Shown: piece by piece, positions 11,113 through 21,407 of the stretch | Layout: each line of letters opens with the position of its first letter | Position numbering within the stretch: position 1 is the stretch's first letter | Assembly: GCF_019578655.1 (NCBI RefSeq) | Contig: NC_063262.1 | Location: forward strand, 627,582 to 691,581 | DNA: 64,000 bases | DNA from: Ricinus communis | Lineage: Eukaryota > Streptophyta > Magnoliopsida > Malpighiales > Euphorbiaceae | Reading direction: 5' to 3' | Notes under the pieces: model-generated | What the model saw: the letters and a program-made list of their open reading frames with translations, nothing else | Told to the model about the DNA's origin: nothing | The model's database searches: none | Made by a program: the position numbers and the translations under genes

Positions 11113-13439
11113 CAATTGGGAGAATATCTTCTACCTGAAAGGATGAAACCGATGGCGGCCCGTGCCCCTAAATCTTATAGGACCTTCAGGATACTTTTCA
11201 CATTGCTCCATACGATTGAAACACTTTGCAAGGTATTCACCTTGTTGAGCAGCAACCTGTATAAACCAGAAACAATTTGAAAGATGTCAGGGGAAAAGAA
11301 AAAAGAAACTGAAAAACATTTTAAGTACTTACCTGAGCCGTTGCAGGAAGATTTTTCATTTGCTTGTCCACTTCAGATAGAGCCTTCTTAAATGTTTCTA
11401 TATCTATCTGTTTTTTGTCATTTCCTTGAGCATCCTCCAGTAGATTATCAAAATTTTTCAGTTTGTTCTTTTGCAAATAAATATTCACTTGAGGGTACCT
11501 CTCACAGATGTGCTCAACAACTTCTTTGAAGTCTTGGAGATGTAGAAAACCTGTACTATTCTTGTCTGCTTTGCTGAATATTGCTGCTATATCTTCCTGA
11601 CAAACAACAGTTAATAGAAAAAGGAAATTATCTTATTAGCGGAGATTATGGAACAGCCTCTTCCATCTTCTGAGGGATTGTTTTCAGTTAGAAGGTTTTT
11701 TCCGGTAAAAGTCTAATTGCGGTTCACTTGGCAGTAAATATATTTTCGGACTAACTTGCTTCACAATTTAGCTTTCAGGAATTACTGCAAATACTTTTAC
11801 CACATACCATGACTCTGCGCTGGTTTATCGTGGCACAGTCACCGAGCGCATATATAGTGTCACATCCTTCAACCCTCAACCATTCATCAGTTGCTAAAAC
11901 GCGCCTGTTACCCTGAACTTAAACATGTATGAATCCTTGATGGAACTTATTTCTTGCAAATTCTTGTATTAAAATTGGCTTTTGAAGTGAAGAGACATAG
12001 TTATAGTGTGACAAACCTGACCGATTTGGTGCATAAACTCCTTAATTACAGGGCGAGTAGCAACACCAGTTGACCAAAGAACCATTCCATATGGTATAGA
12101 AACTGTTTGGCCGGTTCTTCTATCTTTAGTGGAAATGTCCCTCTCATTAACTTTTATGACCATCGAACCTGTCTTTACATCAATACCATCTCTAGAGAAC
12201 TTCTCCATAGCAAATTTAGTGATTCTTACATCAAACCTGCAAGCAACGAGCAAATGAAAGTTCATTCCAACTAGTGTTGTGTATCATATCTTACCAGTTT
12301 AGATTAGAGAATTCATGTGGGCCTCACATGTTCAAAATGTGATCCCCAGCCTCAAGAAGGGTGATTCTGAGGTGGTCTCTGACAGAAGGATATAGCCGAG
12401 CCAAATCTTCAAATGCAAAGTCATGAAGCTCTGCAGCATATTCGACACCTGTTGGACCACCACCCACAACCACGAAATGCATGATCCTCTTCTTCTCTTC
12501 TTCACTTATATTAGGAAGACTTGCCCGTTCGTAGCAATCTATTATGGACTTGCGAATTTTCTGAGCATCTTCTACTTCCTGCACAATGTATTCAGAAGCT
12601 TCATATTTGTCATAACCTTAAGATGAGTCATTCTACACACCGACAAAGAATACATTTCACATCGATCAATTACAATATTACCTTCAAGAAATGGGCGTAT
12701 TCCAAAACACCAGGGGTGTTGAAAGTATTTGAACTAGCTCCCATTGCCACCACCAGAAGGTCATAATCCATTGTGAATTCTTCAGTGCCACCCAAATTCT
12801 TTGCATGCCTAGATCGACAGTGAATTTTCTTATTTACAGGATCAATCTTATAGCACTCAGCTTCCTTGAACTCAACTTTAAAAGGCTTCTGCAAGATAGG
12901 GAAAGGCTCTTAATTAGAAAGGTACAATATGCCTGAAGCTGAAAGAGAGGGAAAATTTGTGGTAAGAATTGGAGAGTAACGTCATACCTTCCTCACAATA
13001 TTTCGAAGCGGTTCCACAATGCTACGGGCTTCCACTGTTCCATTTGTAACACTTGGTAACAGAGGAGTAAATGCGAAATAGTTGCGAGGCGACACAACAT
13101 GAACTTCATATGATGAACTTTTCAAGTTTTTCAGGAAACTGACGCCAGCCCAACCTGTTCCAAGCACTACCACTTTCTTCTTCTTGCATTCACTTTGAGC
13201 AGATTCAGAAACTAAACTTTGAGATTGATTTGCATCAGAAAATGCCAGTAGACCACAACTACTGCAAGAAAACATGCAAATAAAATAAAAGAGACAGAAT
13301 AAAAAGAAGATTTTTATGATAAGTAAATTTAAGATAATAATAATAATAACCTGACAGTGGAGAGAACAAGAAGCTTGGGAAATGTTGGGTTGTCGTGAAA
13401 AGCTCGAAAGACTCTTTCATAGAACGTAAAGCCTCTCAT
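10704..13439 (-). CDS. NDB: External alternative NADH dehydrogenase of mitochondria, type B (NDB2-4 clade, possibly NDB4)
   Basis: Ten exons: 13351-13439, 12988-13261, 12682-12888, 12328-12578, 12017-12236, 11808-11912, 11333-11596, 11135-11256, 10872-10991 and 10704-10791, giving 579 residues, the usual length for NDB. It is a rotenone-insensitive type II dehydrogenase that passes electrons from cytosolic NAD(P)H to ubiquinone on the outer face of the inner mitochondrial membrane. Two dinucleotide folds are visible: [17 protein letters not shown] near residue 50 and [18 protein letters not shown] near 220. After the second fold the strand reads [13 protein letters not shown]; the Glu is typical of NADH-specific members. 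The EF-hand insert reads [12 protein letters not shown]: it lacks the Glu at position 12 and has Asn at position 3, so calcium binding is probably weak or lost, as reported for Arabidopsis NDB4. The C-terminus ([16 protein letters not shown]) is the standard membrane anchor end. Tandem partner of the next gene. Confidence 0.95.
11079..11109. repeat. (TA)n microsatellite in an NDB intron
   Basis: About 31 bp of uninterrupted alternating T and A inside the intron between the exons ending at 11135 and 10991. It lies 25 bp below the donor of the 11135-11256 exon. Confidence 0.9.
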
Positions 13440-14635
13440 TGTATAATACCTGTTCCGTTTTCTTTCTTCACTTCAAATACTTATTTCTTTTGATAAATTT
13501 TCTTTTAGACAGACAGGAGAATCCGAAAACCAGGTTGCAGAAGAGGAGGAAGTTTTTGATATACAGATCCTAAAGAATGGGAGGAATCAGTGGTAGTGCA
13601 ATGCGTAACTGTAAGACTTGGTATTTATTGACTTCTTTTTGCCAATTAAACTCAAGCATCCCTTGCCCCATATATTCTTATATTTCCTAAATTATTCTTA
13701 CCATTAAATCAATAAAACCTTGTCATCTCTCCCACTCAATCATATCCTTGTATCATTCAATACTTCTATGATCTCCAATTTCTTTGTGCTCAAGTTATGG
13801 GAATTAAATACTCCCTAACTATACTAAGTCCAATAAAATATTAAATATGTAAAAAAACAAAAAGAAGATAATATTTTTTTTAAATCAGATTAAATAAATT
13901 GAAATGTGTAGGAAAATAAAAGGTTCTCTCTGTAATACAAATTCAAATTAAATGCCAACAATATTTTATCCAACTATTTGGGAAAAAAAAGTGGCATTTC
14001 ACTAAAATGTGGTAATTATTTGGATGATCTTTTCTCACATGTTCGTAATTATCAATTTTAATGATTTGGTTTAGGGGTTTTTTTTATTATTACTTAACCA
14101 TGATTATTGACTTTTTCAACTTGTTATGCACAAATAACACCATATATATAAATATTTAGCTTTTCTTATTAAATGATATAATTACATGAATGGACAGTTC
14201 TGAGTGTAGAAACAAGCTTTGCCAGAGAGTTAGGAACTTCCAACAATCTGTTTGGTTTTCATCATTCATATCCATAGCTAACTCAAACTTGTTAATGGAT
14301 TAAAAATGAAAACTTGCCACAATGTGCTATCCAGCATGGGATTATGAAAGGTTATGGTTTTTCAACAGGTCACTAGTAGAGTGACATAGATATTCCACAG
14401 GTTCTGTGTGGCACATTTTAAGTTCTTGCTCATTCACCATTAGTTATCAACTAGAAAAGGCAAGCCATATCAACTATGCATACATGCAAAGGGAGTCTAT
14501 TCTCTGAATTTACAAGCACAGAATAAGTTAATAACTAAATTTATGTTATGTTTCTGATAAGTGATAACACTGCAACTGATTAGAAAAACACCGATCTGCC
14601 TCACGTTTATTTACAAGAATCATTCGTTTCATGCC
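13440..14635. other. Intergenic between the tandem NDB genes
   Basis: This holds the promoter and 5' UTR of the first NDB gene and the 3' UTR of the second. The sequence is AT-rich. No open frame, RNA gene or transposon terminus could be supported. Confidence 0.6.
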
Positions 14636-17600
14636 TCAAATGCGGCTTGAATCCCTTCCAAATATAAATCTCCTAGTCCAATCAGAGACCACCAGCATCC
14701 TCGTCCGCCAACTAACTTGCTTGCTGAATGAAAGAAATAGTCGCGTTGAATCGAATTCGTGGATACAGGATATCATTCACATGCTCATTCCATCAGCTTA
14801 AAAATATACAAAAGAATGCTTCGAGTAGTGGATCATTACCTTGCATATACGGAATACCAGAGCCATTGGGTGCTGTGACCCATGGAAACCCAATCTCCAG
14901 GAAGTTCCGCAGCAGCTTGCTCTCCACCCAAAGGAGCAAATTGCCCAAAATGTTTGTACCTTCCAATTAATTTCCAGTATAGTAAGAGCCAAAGGAAGCA
15001 AATGACCATGAAGTAATTTGAGAAAGTCCTAGCATCAATGGTTACAATACTTTATCATGGAGATGGAATTTTAAAAGCATTTCAAAGATGATTGTGTTTA
15101 TTTTCGCAGATGAACAGTTAGAACCGTAGTTTTAGCACAATAATATGGAAAGAGCTATTGATGTAGATGGAATAGAAATCCTTTGAAAAAGGAGCAAAAA
15201 AGACAGAACACTGTCAAAAGTTGAAAAATCAGCTTTATAATTTCATTATACAAAATATAATATTTCATTTAAAAGGAGAAGAATTGAGCACTTCAAAGCA
15301 CATATCATACTCAAAGGGTCGGAACTGGTGACGCCCAGAACTTCTAAAACGTGGAGGACCTTCAGGATTATTTTTGCACTCCTCCATTCGGTTGAAGCAC
15401 TTGGAAAGATATGTGCCCTGCTGAGAGGCAACCTGGAAACAAGAGGGTTATGCCTAAAACAGGTTTCATATCATGCTTACTGGCTACATCAGTTGACTCC
15501 AGTAGAAGCATACTCCAATCAGTAAATGAAACGATATATACCTGTGCAGTTGCAGGCAAGCTTTTGGTCAGTGAATCTACATGAGCAAGGGCTTGTTTAA
15601 AGCCTTCAATATCTACTTCCTTTTTGTCTTTCCCTTCAGAATCTTTCAACAAATCTGCCACGCCCAAAAGATGCTTGCTTTTTAAATAAAGTCCTACTTG
15701 AGGGTACCTCACGAGGATGTCATCCATAACATCTTGGAATTCTTGAACTGTCAAGGTACCGGAGCTGTCTTTATCTGCAGCCTTAAATATAGCTCCAATA
15801 TCCTCCTAAAGACAATAAATTCCATGACATAAAAAGTGATTCTCAGTTTTTGCAACAGATACAAGATTAAGCTTAGAAAATCAAGAATTTGATAAAACTA
15901 CCAAATGTTTGGGAAGGTGAAATACTAGCCAGTAAGGTCACAAATGACCACTAAAGTATTTCATCACTCTTTGATACAATGATTAACAGTCAGATATTAG
16001 CACACGTCAATTCTTCAGTTACACTAGTATTATATAGCTATAAATTAGAGAGGTCCAGGACTGGACATGAGTCATTTCAGTTTTCAGAAAGCTTGTTTCC
16101 AAAGTTTAATAGACATGTCGTTAATCAGGTTACATAACCAGGTTTAAAAAAGAAATCCATATACCAAAGCTACATACTATTTTACATTTTATGCTTGTTC
16201 TCCCATTTACATGCAAAGCAAAGAATTCTTATGCATAATTACAGCTCTAGGTGCACCATTTTGTCATAAAACTTGATCCACAAAAAACACAAGACAAATC
16301 AAAATTTATCTTGACCAAGTTCCTCACAATCTATCAAAGTGAGGAATATCCCGAGTCTCATGTAAGACAACTAAATGCACCTCGGGTGCAGAATGCCGAA
16401 AAATAATAAATTTTAGCACTGAAAGGAAATGCAAAAATTAGACACCAGCAATAGGATCACAAACCATGATCTTGCGTTGATCGATTGCACCACAATCCCC
16501 AAGTGCATACACATTTTCACATCCCTTAACTTTAAGCCATTCATTAGTTGCAAGAACACGTCTTTTAGCCTGCAAAATATAACAAAACTTATGGTGGACT
16601 AGCTGATTGAATAAAGCTTACCCATAAATTTCGTAAATTTGATAAGCAAAACAATCTAAACATAAAAGCTATTGATGCAAGTATAACACAAATATAAATA
16701 CAAGACATTGTAGAAGAAACCATCACCCACTAGTAAACTTTTACAAATTCAAGAGTTAGGGTAAGCAATCTGCAACAAACCTGCCCAATTTGCTCCATGA
16801 AATCCCTGACAACTGGGAGAGTGCTAACTCCAGTAGACCATACAATTAATCCATGCGGTACAGAACAAACCTCGCCCTTGGATTTGACCTTCATGGTGAT
16901 TTCTTTATCTGAAACACTAATAACTCGACATCCTGTTCGAACTTCGATCCCATCCCTTTGAAACTTTTGCTCAGCAAATGAACTGATTCTCTCATCAAAC
17001 CTACACAGTTAAAACACAACATCCTTCTAAGGCTGAATCTATCACCTCTTGAACAAATGTGTTCAAATACTGAAGAATGACTCATGTTTAAAAGCTTGAT
17101 AAAGAGATAAGAATTAAGCCATATACTCACATGTTTAAAATGTGATCCCCTGATTGGATTACAGTTATTTTCACTAGATCCTTAACTGTTGGATAAATAT
17201 GGACTAGATCTTCTTGAAGAAAGTCATGTAGCTCTGCAGCAAACTCCACACCAGTAGGGCCTCCTCCAACAACCACAAAATGGAGGTTAGTTCTTCTCTC
17301 TTCTTCAGTCAGGCCAGGGAGAACAGCCTTTTCAAAACAATCAATCACACTCCTGCGGATCCTTTGAGCATCTTCCAAGTTCTGATTCAAATACAAGAGC
17401 TTCTCCATGAATACAGAGAAGAACAGAATTCCTCATGCAAGATTTCTTTATAATAAATTAAGTACATGCCATAGAACTTCAATAGGAGCAAGTCAAACAA
17501 GGAATCTGTGGATAATCAATATTACGGATAGAAGAAGATTGCCACTTATCTCCATTGTAGTACTTAATTGACCTACCTTTAGAAAATGGCAGTTCTCCTT

Positions 17601-18811
17601 AACACCAGGAGTGTTGAAAGTGTTCACTTGTGCTCCCACTGCTATAACCAAGTAGTCATATTCTACAGAAAAATCTTCATTCCCCACCATGTTGTTCTCA
17701 AAATTAGACTTGCAGAGCACTTTGTTATTTGCAGCATCAATCTTAATACATTCTGCCTCCCAAAATTGAATTTGTCCATTTCTCTGCTAGCATGAAATGG
17801 AAATGCAATAACAATAAAAATGTCAGAAATGGCTAATCTTCAAGCAAGGTACATGACACATGCAGCGCTAGAACCATCATGTAAATTTTATTGCCACTTG
17901 TCTATTCTCGTCTACCTTCTTTATAATATTTCGGACCGGCTCTGCTATGCTTCGAGCTTCAACTGTTCCACAGGTGACACTAGGTAACAATGGGGTGAAC
18001 GCAAAATAATTTCGTGGTGAGACAACTTGAACATCGTATAAAGAAACATCCAGATTTTTAAGGAAGCTAGTACCAGCCCATCCTGTTCCAAGAACCACAA
18101 CTTTTTTCTTTTTGCACTCACTTTGAGTCACTTCAGCAGCAGATGCACCAATTTCAGCATATGCTACTAGACCACCGCTACTGCAATTTATCAAGAAAAT
18201 GTACCTTCATCTCCACAAAAATGTATTAAAGTAGACATGATCTAGCACGCAGGATCTAAATTTTAGAAATTTCAAGTTATTCTACCTTAACAAAAGTTAT
18301 TTTCTTTAACAAAAATATTTAAAAACAATAAATCAAGATATTCGAGCCAAATGAAAAGAGAAAGTCAAAGCCAAGTAAACACTGAATTTGTCTTAACAAT
18401 TAACCAAAAATCTTTTTTTCCCGAAATGATAAAAGAATGTTACTTCTTATTCAGTAACATCTTCCAAAAATTCAATCTTTTCTTCTCTTTCATGTCAAGA
18501 AAGAGAAGGGAAAGGCAATAAGAGCAAACTTTAGAGCTCTCATCTCTTTTATAGCTTGACCACAATCACTAGAACTCTTAGCTGCCTTTATTCCCAGAAA
18601 ATTAAAAGGAAAAAGGTAACAAAGAATTAGTAGATCACTTCAAATCAAGTTAAATGCATTTCGTGCAGAAACCAAGAAGAGAAACAGAAAAAACAAAGAA
18701 ATGAAAAAGGTAAAGAAATAGAAAAGAAAACCTGACAGTGAAGAGAACAAGAAGCTTGGAGTAAGAAGAGTAGCCTTGTGAAACTCTCTTGAAAAAGGAA
18801 GCAATCTCCAT
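14636..18811 (-). CDS. NDB1: External alternative NADPH dehydrogenase of mitochondria (NDB1)
   Basis: Ten exons: 18732-18811, 17916-18180, 17577-17783, 17131-17381, 16781-17000, 16465-16569, 15542-15805, 15311-15432, 14840-14959 and 14636-14723, coding 573 residues. Exons 3 to 10 have exactly the same lengths as in the neighbouring NDB gene (207, 251, 220, 105, 264, 122, 120, 88 bp), so the two are tandem duplicates. The folds read [17 protein letters not shown] and [18 protein letters not shown]. After the second fold the strand is [13 protein letters not shown]: Gln replaces Glu, the substitution associated with NADPH use in NDB1 proteins. The EF-hand [12 protein letters not shown] is canonical, with Asp at 1 and 3 and Glu at 12, which suits a calcium-stimulated NADPH dehydrogenase. 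Start chosen at [14 protein letters not shown], which fits the short N-terminal exon of the family. Next to the EMB1923-like gene, as in Arabidopsis (from memory). Confidence 0.95.
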
Positions 18812-19449
18812 TTTACCCAAAAGCAGAGCTGATAGTTACAGTCTACAAGTTCTACCTTCTCAAACTACAACAAGATGTCGGTGCCAATCATCCTATAATT
18901 GCTCAATTTTGGCAATTGTACTGCAACACGTGGCTATTTATTATTATTATTATTATCCTGTCTGTAGAGACTGTTCTTACATATGGAGAGCCTTATGTGG
19001 CCAAAGCCCATCCAACACTTTTTATAGAATTATATAATTAGTACAGTGATACGAGCTTAGGGAAGACTTTAAGTAAGTTAAATATCAAATAAGAGGATAA
19101 AATATTACATGTGGATAACATCATATTCCTCTTCCTTATTTTGATTCAAAGATTCCTTGAACACTAAAAATAATACAATCTGTAAAAATAAAGTCACCCT
19201 GATTATAATATATAATAAATTCTTATAAAAAGACATGATATTACTTCCACAATCGACAATTCATAAAAAAATACAAGTATTTGAGCCTTAGTAATTAACT
19301 CTTAATATTTAAAAATTATTCTTTTATTGCGTTAAAATATCACTTACACAATCGACAATTCTACTTGATCGTCCACAATCGGTGTACAAAGAAATGATAA
19401 TATCACCATTAAGAAAGAGATAAGAGACAGTACAAGATTGAACAAGTAA
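18812..19449. other. Intergenic, NDB1 promoter side
   Basis: NDB1 5' UTR and promoter, including a short (TTA)n run near 18940, then AT-rich DNA. A shared motif CAATCGACAATTC appears twice (19250-19262 and 19338-19350). No gene is seen. Confidence 0.5.
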
Positions 19450-19973
19450 CCCTTTTAACTTTGTTAATTGCACATTATAATTTACAACAGTTCAATACAA
19501 CTGAACTTCCATTGCCAACACCTTCCTGTACAAGAGGATCCGGTTACAGTTTTCTTTTTATACAACCTAAAAGAATGTTACACTTGTTCAATAAAATATA
19601 TTCTTCAAGAAATTTCAATTCTACAGGAGGATAAGTCATTGCCTGCAATCAGAAATAAAAAATCAATTATATAATTAACAAGAACAAACGAAACCCAAAA
19701 CAGATCATTACAGAAGATCAAAAGTAACATCTAGATTAGTTTGTTGCACAAAAATTTAGTGCTGTTATTTAACTCCTATCTCGTGGGTATTATAGAGATG
19801 AAGCTGATGACAACACCAACTGTCTGAGTCTTTCAGACCCTAAACCCATGAGGAAAGGTACAAGGGTATAGTTATAACTCAATTGCATAAAAGAGCAGAT
19901 GAAAACGTAAATCGCATGGGTGGAGATTTGATCATATATAATTGCATAATAAAACGACTAAAGAAATTCAATT

Positions 19974-20093
19974 AGCCTCAGTAAAATCCATTGATGTCAT
20001 TGTAATGTAGCTTCTGCCAAGTAGGTTCTCCCTGACAAGCAGGGGCTTGGCTCCACTACACCTATAATAATTCGGATTAATTCATCATAGGCC
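19974..20093 (-). ncRNA. Structured RNA A with box C/D ends and a conserved bulged hairpin
   Basis: On the minus strand GGCC precedes a perfect box C (ATGATGA, 20082-20088), and box D (CTGA, 19978-19981) is followed by GGCT, which closes a four-pair terminal stem with one G-U pair. Between them are a small hairpin (CCTAT/ATAGG) and a larger one at 20006-20060 with stems TGTAG/CTACA, CCAAG/CTTGG and CCCTG/CAGGG. The large hairpin has an eight-base 3' bulge, AGAACCTA, which recurs in RNA B. At 120 nt it is long for a methylation guide, and I found no rRNA complement upstream of box D. I infer a non-canonical box C/D RNA; the exact class is unknown. Confidence 0.55.
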
Positions 20094-20179
20094 TCTCATT
20101 TTCACACAACATTAAACATGCAAACAACATCCATTATTCATAAAATAAATAAATAAAAAAAGCAAATTGCTAACATTGA

Positions 20180-20300
20180 AGCTCAGAGATTTCCGGTAAT
20201 TTCAAAAATGAATGTAGTGATCCCAAGTAGGTTCTCCCTTAGACAGGGACTTAGGATCAACTAAACCTCAACAACATGGATAGCTCATCCTCACCACCAA
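20180..20300 (-). ncRNA. Structured RNA B, paralogue of RNA A
   Basis: Its hairpin at 20215-20263 folds like the one in RNA A. The outer stem pairs TGATCC with GGATCA, the inner stem pairs CCCT with AGGG, and the same eight-base bulge AGAACCTA lies between CCCT/AGGG and CTTGG. The block GGGAGAACCTACTTGG is identical in both copies, while the flanking stem differs by changes that keep pairing. A box D (CTGA, 20183-20186) is present; box C is imperfect (AGGATGA near 20288) and I find no clear terminal stem. It may be a degraded copy, or the hairpin may be the functional unit. Confidence 0.45.
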
Positions 20301-20395
20301 TTGTAAACAATTTCAAGAAAACATACTAATCGTTTTTAAAGTCTTTTTGACACTAACCCTTTCAAACAAAAACCGAAATTTTGATGTTAAACAAG

Positions 20396-20479
20396 GGCTC
20401 AGAGTAATAACAGCTCTATCAATCACGAATTTTCTGAAGCAGAACTGGCATTTAAAGCTGTGTTTAGATCATCACTGCC
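20396..20479 (-). ncRNA. U38: Box C/D snoRNA, U38/snR61 family (25S rRNA methylation guide)
   Basis: The minus strand gives an 84-nt RNA: terminal stem GGC/GCC, box C GTGATGA (20469-20475) and box D CTGA (20399-20402). An internal box D' (CAGA, 20433-20436) is preceded directly by GCCAGTTCTGCTT, which is complementary over 13 nt to AAGCAGAACTGGC, a conserved stretch of large-subunit rRNA. By the D-box-plus-five rule the target is the A of AAGCA, the site methylated by yeast snR61 (Am1133) and by human and plant U38. A box C' (GTGATTG) follows. The second guide, before box D, has no target that I recognise. Processed from the intron of the host transcript, it would direct methylation in the nucleolus. 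Confidence 0.85.
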
Positions 20480-20552
20480 AATTTCACAATATTATCCACA
20501 CATAACCCAAAGTAACTAACTAAATAAATAACGATTTTGGCTAAGCTTTAGA

Positions 20553-20640
20553 TTGGCTCATATCAAGAAATTCAACCATATTTCTTTTGTGCTTCATTGA
20601 TATCTCTCAGAAGCGCGGATAAATCTTTAATCATTGCCAA
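20553..20640 (-). ncRNA. Box C/D snoRNA with two guides for adjacent 25S rRNA sites (U40/snR63-like)
   Basis: An 88-nt RNA closed by a perfect five-pair stem, TTGGC/GCCAA. Box C is ATGATTA and the terminal box D is degenerate (ATGA, 20558-20561); internal box D' is a perfect CTGA (20607-20610). The guide before D' (20611-20623) reads TTTATCCGCGCTT and pairs with 25S AAGCGCGGGTAAA through one G-U pair. The guide before D (20565-20577) reads GGTTGAATTTCTT and pairs perfectly with 25S AAGAAATTCAACC. The two rRNA stretches are directly adjacent. The D guide points at the A targeted by yeast snR63 and human U40, or the next base. The weak C and D boxes lower confidence slightly, but two long rRNA complements beside D-type boxes are hard to get by chance. 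Confidence 0.8.
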
Positions 20641-20753
20641 CAACACAAGTCAAAATCACACCACGCAGAAAGGAAAAAACTTTGTTTATCAGTAACCGAA
20701 CCAGTAGAAATTCAAAAATGAAAATAAAATGAAAGACATATAGCGGATGACTT

Positions 20754-20823
20754 TAGAGGCAAAACTATTGAAAAAAAACAAACCTCCACGTGAAACACCG
20801 CAAACATTGGATATATGCCTCTA
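20754..20823 (-). ncRNA. Candidate intronic hairpin RNA with an 8-bp perfect stem
   Basis: Within the snoRNA host intron, TAGAGGCA pairs perfectly with TGCCTCTA across a 54-nt loop. The size is right for one hairpin of an H/ACA RNA, but I could not find convincing H (ANANNA) and ACA boxes, so I list it only as a structure. Confidence 0.3.
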
Positions 20824-21199
20824 TGACTAGCTTTATTTCCCATATTAATTCAAATCGAAAACAAGCTAAAGGTGTAGAGAGGCATTTCAACAAACACATA
20901 CCATACAAAAATTAAAACCAGAATAGATATAAATTTGGCCGTTGATTTGACACAGATAAGCCGTGAAAAAATAAGGTACAAGAGCTAAACTGCAACACTA
21001 AACGGCAAAGATTTAGCACGAGTATTGGGGCTTTCAAAATCATTGATTTACTTTCAGAGAAGCCCGGGAGACTACGTGCAGATCTATTTACCCAAATACA
21101 AAAGCCAAATCAGATAGCAACAACCTTTCTAAAGTATTTGCTTACCTAAGAACCCTAAACTGTTTCCTCCATTTGTAAGGACCGCTGATGATGCTAAAC

Positions 21200-21407
21200 A
21201 ATGCCTCTCTGCTGCTTTATATAGAGGGGGAGATGTTTAAAAACCCTAGTTCCTGATTTTAGGTCAGCTATCCGGGTCAGAAAATTAGTGGGCCGGTTCA
21301 TCCATTTTTTAGAAACCCATTCTGTCAATAAAACGCCAACGTTTCGCGTGAAAAATTAAAACTATGTAAAACTGATAATTGCAAAAACATCTCTAATACA
21401 GTTAGCT
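21200..21407. promoter_or_regulatory. Bidirectional promoter of the snoRNA host and the EMB1923-like gene
   Basis: Toward the minus strand are a TATA box (21216-21223) and a telo-box AAACCCTA (21241-21248). A site II element TGGGCC lies at 21289-21294. Telo-box plus site II is the combination reported for plant snoRNA and ribosomal protein promoters. No TATA box is evident for the plus-strand gene. Confidence 0.65.

Larger units (their letters stand above)
19450..21190 (-). ncRNA. Spliced non-coding host transcript of a snoRNA cluster
   Basis: On the minus strand a TATA box (TATATAAA, 21216-21223) is followed by a short first exon (about 21190 down to 21146) that ends in a consensus donor, TTCTTAG then GTAAGC. 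A strong acceptor (TTTCTGATTGCAG) opens a last exon at 19642. The first exon has only a tiny frame, five codons (MEETV) ending in TAG, and no long frame exists anywhere, so the product is probably the intronic RNAs. At least two box C/D snoRNAs and two further structured RNAs lie in the intron. Telo-box and site II motifs upstream are typical of plant snoRNA and ribosomal protein promoters. The transcript's 3' end and any extra small exons are inferred, not seen. Confidence 0.7.

Noticed and set aside
19800..19850. Plus-strand CTGATGA and CTGA boxes resembling a further box C/D snoRNA
   Set aside because: The boxes are too close, there is no terminal stem, and the strand is opposite to the host transcript.
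19974..20300. Reading RNAs A and B as H/ACA snoRNAs (CTACATT at the 3' side of both hairpins)
   Set aside because: The conserved loop is a one-sided bulge, not a two-sided pseudouridylation pocket, and no H box with a second hairpin fits both copies.
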